Assembly: GCA_013215775.1 (NCBI GenBank)
Contig: JABSQO010000003.1
Span: forward strand, 1-64,000
DNA from: Piscirickettsiaceae bacterium
GTDB lineage: Bacteria; Pseudomonadota; Gammaproteobacteria; Nitrosococcales; Methylophagaceae
DNA length: 64,000 nt
Direction: 5' to 3'
Numbering within the stretch: the first letter of the stretch is position 1; each line of letters begins with the position of its first letter. A program made the translations under genes and the position numbers. A model generated the notes under the pieces. It made no database searches and had not been told where the DNA came from. It saw only the letters and a list, made by a program, of their open reading frames with translations. Of this stretch, positions 33,401 to 41,371 are shown in pieces.

Positions 33401-33981
33401 GGTAAATCATGAGTTATCGCTAACTCTAAAGCGGCATCTATATACCGTTCTTCGTCTTCTCGACCGGTGCGTATCAACTCTAAATAAAATCTATCTGGAA
33501 ACAGTGCTTTCCAATGTTGAACTATTTTCTTAGTTTCTTCCGTCAGGTTATTTAATAAGGTCTTACCCAATAGCCCCTCACGCCCACCAGCAAGACATAT
33601 CAACCCCTCAGTCTGTCCCTCTAACCAAGCTAAATCGATCATTGGCACACCGAGATGCTGACCTTCAATATAGGCACGAGATAACAATCTTGATAGGTTG
33701 TGATAACCCGCAATAGTCTGACATAGCACTACAAATCGACTGCTTTTCTTAGCATCATCTGGATCACGTAATCGCAAATCAGCTGCTAATATGGGTTTAA
33801 TCCCAGCTTGTTGTGCAGCTGAGTAGACTTTTATCGCCGCAAATAAATTATGTTGATCAGACACTGCAACAGCAGGCATTCCAGCATCCGCCACTGCTTG
33901 CATTAATGGTTTAATTCGAACTAAGCCATCAACTAAAGAATAGTCAGTATGAAGATGTAAATGGACAAATTTAACTGTCAT
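30499..33981 (-). CDS. dnaE: DNA polymerase III, alpha subunit
   Basis: Replicative polymerase catalytic subunit. From the ATG at 33981 the product is 1160 residues, the same as E. coli DnaE; a GTG at 33996 would add five. The PHP domain (residues 1-270) begins FVHLHLHTDYSLVDGL; the polymerase domain has PVGPGRGSGAGSLVAYAL and the catalytic aspartates in LPDFDIDFCMEGR; further VGKHAGGVVIAP, FRPGPLQSGMVDDFV and YGFNKSHSAAYALIAYQTAW (in part). OB fold (PVITAGLIVAIRTMKSKNGG) and tau-binding C-terminus are present. It starts 3 bp after the MscS gene. Confidence 0.98.
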   Translation of the reverse strand: MTVKFVHLHLHTDYSLVDGLVRIKPLMQAVADAGMPAVAVSDQHNLFAAIKVYSAAQQAGIKPILAADLRLRDPDDAKKSSRFVVLCQTIAGYHNLSRLLSRAYIEGQHLGVPMIDLAWLEGQTEGLICLAGGREGLLGKTLLNNLTEETKKIVQHWKALFPDRFYLELIRTGREDEERYIDAALELAITHDLPVVATNDVRFIDASQFEAHEAKVCISEGRLLDDPRRHRNYSDQQYLRTPSEMVELFSDIPEAIENTVEIAKRCTVELTLDKHYLPDFPVPEGMTIDEFFSQEAFTGLQERLIVLFPEAEVLEQKRSEYEERLQIELDVINQMGFPGYFLIVADFIHWAKNNEVPVGPGRGSGAGSLVAYALKITDIDPLQYDLLFERFLNPERVSLPDFDIDFCMEGRDRVIEYVSQHYGRDHVSQIITYGTMAAKAVLRDVGRVLGFPYGLVDGLAKLVPFEIKMTLTKALEQEPLLKERYDKEDDVKTLIDLALQLEGLTRNVGKHAGGVVIAPKALTEYTPIYCEQNGAGLVSQYDKDDVESVGLVKFDFLGLKTLTVIDWAVKNVKAMLPPDEAAKIDITNLPLDDKASYDLLKRAETTAVFQLESRGMKELIKRLKPDTFEDIIALVALFRPGPLQSGMVDDFVNRKHGRAKVAYPHPDLEPVLKPTYGVIVYQEQVMQIAQVLAGYSLGGADMLRRAMGKKKPEEMAKQRELFLAGAQKRDIDEKTAGPIFDLMEKFAEYGFNKSHSAAYALIAYQTAWLKAHYPAAFMAAVLSADMDTTDKIVGLIDDCRDMGLTVLPPDVNYSKIHFTVADEQSIRYGMGAIKGVGEAALTGIVHEREHGKPFTSLYDFCQRAGKANRRVMDALTKSGALDSLGGHRSSLQASVTRALQIAEQHRSNHDSGQDDMFGLMAVDAQQNVEEPLIETVPWTEEQLLIAEKETLGLYLSGHPIDRYAEELAKFIPKKINELEAPEAKGYQRNEIPVITAGLIVAIRTMKSKNGGRMAFLTLDDQTARLEVRVFAEVYEQYQSLMQPDKLVVIQGKIGQDNFTGGLAATAETVYDIARAREMCGKALVVSIENNTDNQDWIQSLKSTLSPYREGLTPLEVDYKNQDARTLISLGEEWNVTPTDALLADLATSPKVSTVKMKYGS

Positions 33982-33999
33982 TATTTTATGATTCACCCA

Positions 34000-35754
34000 T
34001 TATGGGAAACGTACAGGATCAGGTTTCACACCTAAGCCTAAAGTGCCATCAACAATGGCTTCTGCTTGTTTTTTCCCCATGGAAAATGCATCTTTCTCTG
34101 ACATGGCCGCTTGGAATGATGGCATGCTCTGCGATGATGATTCACTCTCTTGTTTTAAATATAAAGTTTGTGTTGGATAAGCAAATTCAACATCTAATTG
34201 TTTTGCTAATCGCAATATATCCAACAAGAAGCGATGACGTTCACGTAGCTCGGTATTCCAATCTGGCGTTTCCCAAAATACATACACTAAGATGTCTAAT
34301 GATGCAGAATTATATTGATTAAAATACACTTGATAATAATCTTTGCGCATATAGGGGTGTAGCTGAATTAAGGCTCGAATACCTTCACAAAAAGCATCAA
34401 TCTTTTCTGGAGCAGTATCGTAAGTCAAACCTAACATTGTTTTCATCCGACGATACCGCCGCGCTCCCATATTATCAACTTTATTCGTTGTAAGAATAGC
34501 ATTTGGCAATGTTATCAATGAGTTATAAAATGTTCTTATTCGAGTGCTTCTAAAACCAACGTGTTCAACAGATCCTTCAACATCACCGATAACGACCCAA
34601 TCACCAATCTGAAATGGGCGATCTAATAAAATAGTTAATGATCCGAAGAAATTGCCTAATAAATCTCTAGCTGCCAAAGCAAAGGCAAGACCACCTATGC
34701 CCAAACCAGCCAACAAGCTTGTCACATCAACATTTAAATTATCAGCTGAAAAAATAATGCCGATGATGATGATAAATACTTTAAAACTTTTACTCACCAT
34801 TGGAATGAGTAAATCATCAAATTTGTTATCAGTATGTCTCGCTTTTGCCATCAATAAAGCTTGCATGACATCAACTAAACGGAAAGCGCTCCAAACAGCG
34901 GACAAACTAACTAATAATTTCACTGCTACTAACAATATTATCAACGCAGTATCAGGCAATCCTAAAAGACCAAGTCCAGCCCACCAAATTAATGCCATTG
35001 CCATCAATCCAAGTGGTCTTAGAATAGTTCTATCCAAACTATGATATTTAGGATATCGCTTATGCCATTTATCAACATTTCTAGCCAAAAAAAACGCTAA
35101 GAATTTATCAGCTATCGAACCAATCAATGCAACAATAAAGAGCCCAATCCATTGCCAATATTCTAATAAAAAACCATTTTTCAACGCTTCCGGCAATTGT
35201 GCTCGTAGTTTGATATGAAAAGGTAATGATCTTTGAGGATCCTTAGCACCTTGCTTTGCAGGCTTTGTTAGTAGTCCCTCTAAAATAGCAGGTAACGCCT
35301 CTAAGGTTGCTTGGCTGAATAACCAGCGATTATCATCTTGCTTAACAATTTCTACTTTCCCTTGAGAATAATGACCAAAAATAAAACGTCCATTCTTCGG
35401 GTTGGTACTGATTGAATTCAATACCACTTTTTTACTACGTTCTAAGATCGACGATAATGTATAAGCAAGTTCGTCACCCCTGGTCTCTCTGATTAGTTCA
35501 CTGATCCCAGATAAATCTAGTGTTTCCGCAGCCTCTTTAATTTGTTCATCATCACCGTTGTGAACGGCTTGCATTGCGGTGATAAACGTTCTCATCGTTT
35601 CACGAGGATTGCTAATAGCCTCAGGTACATCTTGTATCAATATTACTTCTGAAGGAACAACATCTTCGGCATATATAGCTGGCACACAGAACAAAAGCAC
35701 AAGCACCATAGAACTGAACAATATTCGATGCATATTCATTACTATTTTCATCAC
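34000..35754 (-). CDS. Mechanosensitive ion channel, MscS family, with N-terminal periplasmic domain
   Basis: 584-residue inner-membrane channel that opens under membrane tension. A signal peptide (to about residue 29, ending AIYA) precedes a soluble domain of about 160 residues, then hydrophobic helices at about 205-225, 250-270, 275-300 and 330-345, and the MscS pore helix with GLAFALAARDLLGNFFGSL. The beta domain GDWVVIGDVEGSVEHVGFRST and the C-terminal alpha/beta domain follow. It overlaps the nagZ stop by 4 nt. It resembles the larger YbiO/YnaI class but I cannot assign a symbol. Confidence 0.9.
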   Translation of the reverse strand: MMKIVMNMHRILFSSMVLVLLFCVPAIYAEDVVPSEVILIQDVPEAISNPRETMRTFITAMQAVHNGDDEQIKEAAETLDLSGISELIRETRGDELAYTLSSILERSKKVVLNSISTNPKNGRFIFGHYSQGKVEIVKQDDNRWLFSQATLEALPAILEGLLTKPAKQGAKDPQRSLPFHIKLRAQLPEALKNGFLLEYWQWIGLFIVALIGSIADKFLAFFLARNVDKWHKRYPKYHSLDRTILRPLGLMAMALIWWAGLGLLGLPDTALIILLVAVKLLVSLSAVWSAFRLVDVMQALLMAKARHTDNKFDDLLIPMVSKSFKVFIIIIGIIFSADNLNVDVTSLLAGLGIGGLAFALAARDLLGNFFGSLTILLDRPFQIGDWVVIGDVEGSVEHVGFRSTRIRTFYNSLITLPNAILTTNKVDNMGARRYRRMKTMLGLTYDTAPEKIDAFCEGIRALIQLHPYMRKDYYQVYFNQYNSASLDILVYVFWETPDWNTELRERHRFLLDILRLAKQLDVEFAYPTQTLYLKQESESSSQSMPSFQAAMSEKDAFSMGKKQAEAIVDGTLGLGVKPDPVRFP

Positions 35755-36797
35755 AGACTTAACTCCAATTCAGGATCAGGGGCATAATTCAATACTGTTT
35801 TAGCTGCCTGTTTCCATTGTTCGCTCGCAAATAAATCATCTCGATTAATAGAGTGTCGTCCATGCAGGCGAACTAGACGCATATGACGAACAGGATCATC
35901 AATTATTTTCAAACCATCAATCACTTGCACTACGCTCTCTGGATTATTACAGACCAACACCATATCGCAACCAGCTGACAATGCCGCTTCAGCACGTGCG
36001 AGGCTATCACCTATGACCGCAGCACCTTCCATACTGAGATCATCACTTAATACAGCACCTTGAAAACCTAAACGGTCACGAAGAATCTCTTTAATCCAGA
36101 ATGGTGAAAAACCAGCCGGTAAATCATCACTTTGTTCATAGACAATATGTGCTGGCATGATGCCTGCTAATTCTGAATGACACAGTCGACTGAATGGCAA
36201 CATATCTGCCTGCAACATATCTTCAAAATAACGTGAATCAACGGGTAAGCCTAAATGTGAATCAATTTCAACTGCGCCATGCCCTGGAAAATGTTTACCA
36301 ACCGCTGGCATCCACGCCCGTTTCATACCTTGGATATACGCATATGCCAGTGAAGATACTGCCTCAGGATCACGATGAAAGGCTCGGTCTCCAATAATTT
36401 CGCTAACACCATAGTCTAAATCTAATACTGGGGCAAAACTAAAATCCACGCCCACAGTACGTAATTCTGCGGCCATTAACCAACCCGAAATCTCAACATG
36501 CTCTAGAGTCAGTTTAGGGTGTTGCATATAGTGTTTACCTAATGCACCTACTGGTGGCAAGCGGGTAAAACCTTTTCTAAAGCGCTGCACTCGACCACCC
36601 TCATGATCAACTGAGATAATTAAATGTGGATCGCGTAATGCTCTAATACTTTCAGTAAGGGCTGAAACTTGTTCTGGTGATTCATAATTACGACTAAATA
36701 AAATCACCCCACCAACTAAGGGATGCTGCAAGATCTCACGTTCTTGTTCGCTTAACTCCAAGCCAAGCACATCGACCATTAAAGGACCCAGCGTCAT
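35751..36797 (-). CDS. nagZ: Beta-N-acetylhexosaminidase (family GH3)
   Basis: Cytoplasmic enzyme that removes N-acetylglucosamine from anhydro-muropeptides in peptidoglycan recycling. The 348-residue single-domain GH3 protein has ISVDHEGGRVQRFR, the catalytic His loop KHFPGHGAVEIDSHLGLP, and the nucleophile Asp in GAVLSDDLSMEGA. There is no signal peptide. Twelve bp separate it from the YkuD gene upstream and it overlaps the MscS gene by 4 nt. Confidence 0.96.
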   Translation of the reverse strand: MTLGPLMVDVLGLELSEQEREILQHPLVGGVILFSRNYESPEQVSALTESIRALRDPHLIISVDHEGGRVQRFRKGFTRLPPVGALGKHYMQHPKLTLEHVEISGWLMAAELRTVGVDFSFAPVLDLDYGVSEIIGDRAFHRDPEAVSSLAYAYIQGMKRAWMPAVGKHFPGHGAVEIDSHLGLPVDSRYFEDMLQADMLPFSRLCHSELAGIMPAHIVYEQSDDLPAGFSPFWIKEILRDRLGFQGAVLSDDLSMEGAAVIGDSLARAEAALSAGCDMVLVCNNPESVVQVIDGLKIIDDPVRHMRLVRLHGRHSINRDDLFASEQWKQAAKTVLNYAPDPELELSL

Positions 36798-36808
36798 AAA
36801 TCACACCT

Positions 36809-37288
36809 TTATTCATGGATATCGACTTTTGTACCTGGAACAACCAGATCAAATAGTGCCAATAAATCCTTATTATGCATACGAATACAACCATGTGATA
36901 ACGGCTCGCCCATTGGGGAGCTATCAGGACATCCATGGATGTAAATATAACGTTGCATTGTATCAACATTTCCCAAACGATTTTTACCCAATTCGAGGCC
37001 GCTAAGCCATAAAATTCGCGTTAATATCCAGTCTCTATCAGGGAAGTGTTGTCCTAATTCAGATGTATATATTTCACCCGTTGGTCGCCGACCATTAAAA
37101 ACAGTATTTTCAGGCTGATGACTGCCAATGCAGGCGCGAATTAGATGCAAACCGCGCGGTGTACAACCACTGTCTTTTTGTTCTCCTGCGCCATTAAGTG
37201 CCGTTGATACTAAAGCTTCAAATAGCACTTTGTTGCCATCAAGGAGTTGACAGTTTTGTTGAGAGATAGAAATATTAAGTATTGTCAT
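36809..37288 (-). CDS. YkuD-domain protein without signal peptide; probable cytoplasmic LD-carboxypeptidase
   Basis: The 159-residue protein is almost entirely an L,D-transpeptidase (YkuD) catalytic domain: IYIHGC with His118, and SHGCIRM with nucleophile Cys134 and Arg136. Unlike periplasmic L,D-transpeptidases it has neither a signal peptide nor a transmembrane segment (it starts MTILNISISQQNC). Signal-less YkuD proteins such as Acinetobacter ElsL and Vibrio LdcV are cytoplasmic LD-carboxypeptidases that trim tetrapeptides to tripeptides in recycling. The gene is 12 bp upstream of nagZ in the same direction, which supports that role. An ordinary transpeptidase with a missed signal is less likely, since no longer start is obvious. 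Confidence 0.85.
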   Translation of the reverse strand: MTILNISISQQNCQLLDGNKVLFEALVSTALNGAGEQKDSGCTPRGLHLIRACIGSHQPENTVFNGRRPTGEIYTSELGQHFPDRDWILTRILWLSGLELGKNRLGNVDTMQRYIYIHGCPDSSPMGEPLSHGCIRMHNKDLLALFDLVVPGTKVDIHE

Positions 37289-37423
37289 TGAAGAGTTTTT
37301 TTACGCTCACGTTGCACCATCGTATTTTCTCATTAGCAATCTCTACTGAAGATTACATGTTTTTATACGCTATGGCTAAGACTCAGTGCTACGAATAAAG
37401 TTATACGGCAAATTAAAGTATTG

Positions 37424-37621
37424 TTAGTCGATTTCATTCTCATCACGTACTGATACAGTGGGTTCGCCATTATTTGACATGTTCACGGTGAATACAATGG
37501 GCCGACAACAGACTTGGCAATCTTCGATATATTCTTGCTGTGCTTCTGAGCAGTCTATCAACACGTCGATAAATTCTCCGCAATATGGGCAGCTAATGGT
37601 AGTTTCAACTAATGGATTCAT
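37424..37621 (-). CDS. CPXCG motif-containing cysteine-rich protein
   Basis: 65-residue small protein with two cysteine pairs: ISCPYCGEFIDVLIDCS and EDCQVCCRPIVFTV, forming a probable zinc ribbon. Conserved family of unknown function, widespread in gammaproteobacteria. The ATG at 37621 starts MNPLVETTISCPYCG as in homologs; a TTG at 37639 would add six residues. The N- and C-termini are acidic (VRDENEID). It stands alone between the YkuD gene and an MFS gene. Confidence 0.85.
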   Translation of the reverse strand: MNPLVETTISCPYCGEFIDVLIDCSEAQQEYIEDCQVCCRPIVFTVNMSNNGEPTVSVRDENEID

Positions 37622-37677
37622 GGAACAGTCAATTCCCAAATTGGCGCATTTAAAAAATAACTCCAGTCAGCCAGCCG

Positions 37678-38853
37678 CTATCTACTCTCTAATACAATCA
37701 ATTCTTTTGTATGAAAATAGAAGATCACAACAATAGCTAATAGTATTACTGGAATACTCAATAGATTCATCACTTGCCAGCCTAGCGATGCCTCAAGCCA
37801 ACCAGAACCCAAGGCCGACAAGGTAACCATACTGAAAATTAAAAATTCATTGGCTGCCTGAGCTTTGGGTTTTTCAGCCTCTGAATAAGCATTAGTCACT
37901 AAATTAGTGGCGCTAACAAACATAAAATTCCACCCGACTCCCAACGTAAACAGCGCGATCGAAAAATGCAACTGTGACTGACCGTTAAGGTTGACGGCAA
38001 TGCAAGCCAAAATCACCATCGCACCAACCAACATCATTCGGACAGTACCAAATCGTGTGATCAAGTGACCTGTAAAAAAACCGGGAATAAACATACCTAG
38101 AGCATGCAGCTCAATCACCAAAGCAGATTGAGAAAAACTAAAACCATGACCATGCATTGCTAGCGGTGTTGCTGTCATAAGCAAGTTCATCACAGTGTAA
38201 CTGATCATGGCTGCCGCCACCGCCACCAGAAAAATAGGTTGGCGGATAATTTGTCCTATTGGTCGTATTTTGGTATCTGGATGGTGAACTACCTGTGGTG
38301 GGAACTTAACAGTTGTAAGTACCATCAATGCGATCACATAAAGCCCAAACAAACCCCAAAATGCTCCAACAAATGGTGCATCGTTAACGATATCCTTACT
38401 AAAGATAGCCAAGTTTGGTCCGGCAACTGCTGCTAGCACACCACCAGCCATCACAATAGAGATAGCACGCGCCTGCTGCCCTTTGTCACACATTTCAACC
38501 GCCGCAAAGCGATATAAAGTGCCAAAACCTATGGCAATTCCTAATAGAAAAGCCCCAAAACAAAACAACCAAAATGATTCGTTGTGTAGCGCTTGAATAC
38601 AGAACAAGGCGCCACTTATACCAATGACGTTACCTAAAGAAAACCCGCGTTTTCGGCCGATTTTATTCATAATCAGCGAGGCAGGAATAGTGGCACACAT
38701 TAAACCGATAAATTGGAAGGCCACGGGTAGCGTCGTCCACTCATTACTAGGCGCCATCTTTTGGCCAATAAGTGCCATAACTGACACCAACAGTATGGTA
38801 CCTGTAGTCAACAGTGCTTGACAGAGAGACAGAGAAATAATACCCAAATTCAT
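37678..38853 (-). CDS. Major facilitator superfamily transporter
   Basis: 391-residue inner-membrane protein with about twelve hydrophobic helices in two six-helix halves. The MFS A-like motif is MNKIGRKRGFSLGN between helices 2 and 3, and its second-half counterpart is HLITRFGTVRMM. The substrate cannot be told; the closest architecture is the drug/efflux or sugar-efflux branch. No regulator is adjacent and no cognate pathway is near. The gaps on both sides (56 and 166 bp) suggest a single-gene unit. Confidence 0.88.
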   Translation of the reverse strand: MNLGIISLSLCQALLTTGTILLVSVMALIGQKMAPSNEWTTLPVAFQFIGLMCATIPASLIMNKIGRKRGFSLGNVIGISGALFCIQALHNESFWLFCFGAFLLGIAIGFGTLYRFAAVEMCDKGQQARAISIVMAGGVLAAVAGPNLAIFSKDIVNDAPFVGAFWGLFGLYVIALMVLTTVKFPPQVVHHPDTKIRPIGQIIRQPIFLVAVAAAMISYTVMNLLMTATPLAMHGHGFSFSQSALVIELHALGMFIPGFFTGHLITRFGTVRMMLVGAMVILACIAVNLNGQSQLHFSIALFTLGVGWNFMFVSATNLVTNAYSEAEKPKAQAANEFLIFSMVTLSALGSGWLEASLGWQVMNLLSIPVILLAIVVIFYFHTKELIVLESR

Positions 38854-39019
38854 AATAACAACTAGCCAGCCAGTTTCTATGGAAAATTCGCTAGCTTATC
38901 CTATTAGGAGCAGTATAAAAAATCCGTCATTCTGACTTTCTGCTATCAACTAACGCGAAACTAAAGCAAACTCATAGAGAGGTAATAATACATAAGGCCA
39001 GATTAATATAGTCTTTTAA

Positions 39020-39664
39020 CTATTTTAGAAGCCAAACACTTTCTTTCGCAGCACATTTGCCTTTTAGCCCATCGGGTATATTCATATTTTCAAGTAAAAC
39101 TAATGAATAATGATCTTTATAGTGCTGTTTCACTTCATCGTTACTGACAGAAAAAGGAGGCCCGCTCATTAAATTTTGATCATACTCATAGCTAAGCAAT
39201 AGCTGCGGAGCTGCCTTGGTAATCTTTAGTACATGCGATGTATATTGCGTACGTATCACCTCAGGTAAAGCAACCAGAGCAGCTCGATCATAGATTGCAT
39301 CAACCACACCAAGGGCTTCGCCTGACAAATCAAAAACATTGCCAACATAAATATCAATCCCTTGTGCACTGTAGAGCGTCATGCCGTCAGACTTTGAACA
39401 CTGTGGTTCTATGCCCAGTTCTACAAACAATTGCTTAATGGCATCTTCACTCAGCTCGGCGCCAACAACACAATATCCTTCAGATAATAGCCATGCTATA
39501 TCAAGCGTTTTACCACACAAGGGAAGAAATAGTCGATTCCCTTTAGCTAAACTCAGCTCCCCGATGTATTTCACTAATAGCGAGTTAACCTCACTCAGAT
39601 GAAATCCTATCTCATTGTTTTTCCATTTTTGGTGCCAGAAATCTACATTTTCACATATCGTCAA
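39020..39664 (-). CDS. tpm: Thiopurine S-methyltransferase family protein
   Basis: SAM-dependent methyltransferase of 214 residues. Diagnostic are the N-terminal FWHQKWKNNEIGFHLSEVN, LFLPLCGKTLDIAWLLSEGY (SAM-binding) and VGAELSEDAI, then VDAIYDRAALVALPEVIRTQY (in part). Bacterial members methylate tellurite, selenite or thiopurines. It follows the PNPOx-family gene by 10 bp, so the two share a transcript. Confidence 0.9.
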   Translation of the reverse strand: MTICENVDFWHQKWKNNEIGFHLSEVNSLLVKYIGELSLAKGNRLFLPLCGKTLDIAWLLSEGYCVVGAELSEDAIKQLFVELGIEPQCSKSDGMTLYSAQGIDIYVGNVFDLSGEALGVVDAIYDRAALVALPEVIRTQYTSHVLKITKAAPQLLLSYEYDQNLMSGPPFSVSNDEVKQHYKDHYSLVLLENMNIPDGLKGKCAAKESVWLLK

Positions 39665-39674
39665 AATTTATGTC

Positions 39675-40331
39675 TTAACCTTCGCCTTTTTTGACGTCAT
39701 CTATCCATTCTTCAATGGTGATAATACCGCCTTCTTTTTCAGGACGTCCTTGGTCTTTAGGCGCTAAAACATCTTGCATTAGATCAACACGTTTCCAACC
39801 AGCCAGTGGCGTTTCTTCTTTTTGGCCTGGAACATAATGTGATAACTCTTTCAGCTCATATTTATGAATATATCGCGGACAATTGATCCACATTTTTGAT
39901 AGTTTGACACGTACAACCATATCAGCTTCATTAAATTCTGACATTAGGGGATCATCTGTTGAGACACTCGCTTCACCATGAAAACGAATACGGTGTGGTG
40001 TTTCAAAATCGATGAATAAAATCCCGACTTTTGCTGTTTCCTTAATGTTACCCATGGAATAAAACATGCCATTACCATCATAAGACGGGAAAGCAATCGT
40101 TGTATTATCAATGACTTTGACAAAACCTGGCGCCCCCCCTTTATATGACACGGTAGGTTGTCCATTATGATCAACTGTTGATAGAAAAAACATGACACGA
40201 CTTTCAATAAAAGCTTGCTCTTCTTCGCCAATTTCGTCGCGAATAATGACTTCTTCCATACGATCCGCTAATTTACGCGTTTCAAATGCATCCTGTAGCT
40301 CGCGATGTTTAGCACCATAATGATTGCTCAT
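39675..40331 (-). CDS. Pyridoxamine 5'-phosphate oxidase-family flavin-binding protein
   Basis: 218-residue cytoplasmic protein with a split-barrel FMN-binding fold: FFLSTVDHNGQPTVSYKGG near residue 48, IAFPSYDGNGMFYSMGNI and VGILFIDFETPHRIRFHG. It is longer at both ends than PdxH and lacks PdxH's signature, so it is a general stress or flavin reductase-like member, not vitamin B6 biosynthesis. It lies 36 bp after the metallo-beta-lactamase-fold gene and 10 bp before tpm, at the tail of the mxa transcription direction. Confidence 0.82.
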   Translation of the reverse strand: MSNHYGAKHRELQDAFETRKLADRMEEVIIRDEIGEEEQAFIESRVMFFLSTVDHNGQPTVSYKGGAPGFVKVIDNTTIAFPSYDGNGMFYSMGNIKETAKVGILFIDFETPHRIRFHGEASVSTDDPLMSEFNEADMVVRVKLSKMWINCPRYIHKYELKELSHYVPGQKEETPLAGWKRVDLMQDVLAPKDQGRPEKEGGIITIEEWIDDVKKGEG

Positions 40332-40367
40332 TTTTCTATCCTCATAATTAATTAAATATAGAACGTG

Positions 40368-41318
40368 TTAAAAACTATCCGCTTCCAATTCTTGAAATAT
40401 CCTACCAGCATTTTTCTTCGCCAGTTCGTCAAATGCATCTAAATATTGATATGCTGATTGATCAATAAGGTAGGCTTCATCTAATCCCAAATCATCATCA
40501 AGTAATTTTGTTACTTCAGCATGCATGTAATCAAGATACCCTTTCGTCTCACGTGTGACCGTAGCCATATCTGTTGGGGCACCATGTCCGGGAATGACAT
40601 GAGTCACGTCCATAGCAGAAAAAAGATCGAACGTTTCGATCCAATCCAAGGTTTTAGTGTCTGGAAAAACAGGTAACATTCGTTGATGAAAAGCCATATC
40701 ACCTGCAATAATGAGATCATGATCCGGTAAATAAACAGATATATCGCCTTCAGAATGTGCAGGACCAAAATGAATTAATTCAATTCGACTGCTTCCTAAC
40801 TGTATTAATTTCCGGTCTGAAAACCCAACATCTGGTAAGGCAATGCTTGTGTTAATTCCACGGTCTCGATTATAAGCTTGCATGCCTTCAAGCTCTTCCT
40901 CACCGTATTGGTCAATAACCTCTATTGCATCATCATGCGCAATGATCTCTACACCTTGTTCACGCCAATAATTATTACCTAACATGGCATGCCCTTGTCC
41001 ATTCTCATTAACCACATAACGTATAGGCTGATCCGTAATCTTACTAATTTCTTCATGCAAAGCTTTGGCAAGTAAATAAGATGCCCCCGCATTCACAACT
41101 AGCACGCCATCATCACTAATAACAAAACTTAAATTATTATTATGTCCGGCATTTGCATATGTCGGTGGTTGAGTAGCACCAATAGCAGACCACACACCCG
41201 GAACGACTTCAATAGGTTTGGAATAGAGCTCCGACTCAGGATATTTATCCGCGTCAGTATCCGCTATGCTACTTAAGCTAACGAAAAATAAAAAAATGAA
41301 TAGAAAAACAGCGCGCAT
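40368..41318 (-). CDS. Secreted metallo-beta-lactamase-fold protein with degraded metal site, at the end of the mxa cluster
   Basis: 316-residue exported protein (signal peptide about residues 1-19, ending SIAD). The fold motifs are recognisable, but the HxHxDH metal motif reads NENGQGHAM at 104-112: only the last His (H110) remains, and the Asp of the usual VVDTG is Asn (VVNAG, 74-78). The later ligands H188 (GPAHSEGD), D207 (AGDM) and H245 (PGHG) are kept. So neither a normal di-zinc site nor a full single-metal site is predicted. Position 53 bp after mxaL suggests a part in methanol dehydrogenase or quinoprotein function; related quinoprotein-linked metallohydrolases are known. Function unproven. 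Confidence 0.85.
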   Translation of the reverse strand: MRAVFLFIFLFFVSLSSIADTDADKYPESELYSKPIEVVPGVWSAIGATQPPTYANAGHNNNLSFVISDDGVLVVNAGASYLLAKALHEEISKITDQPIRYVVNENGQGHAMLGNNYWREQGVEIIAHDDAIEVIDQYGEEELEGMQAYNRDRGINTSIALPDVGFSDRKLIQLGSSRIELIHFGPAHSEGDISVYLPDHDLIIAGDMAFHQRMLPVFPDTKTLDWIETFDLFSAMDVTHVIPGHGAPTDMATVTRETKGYLDYMHAEVTKLLDDDLGLDEAYLIDQSAYQYLDAFDELAKKNAGRIFQELEADSF

Positions 41319-41371
41319 GACATATCCTTAAACTAAATAACACCTACTTACAGCTTCAAGCGTAGTTAAAC

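Noticed and set aside
34652-35044. 130-codon open frame on the plus strand inside the MscS gene
   Set aside because: Antisense to a clearly conserved gene, without ribosome site or recognisable domains.
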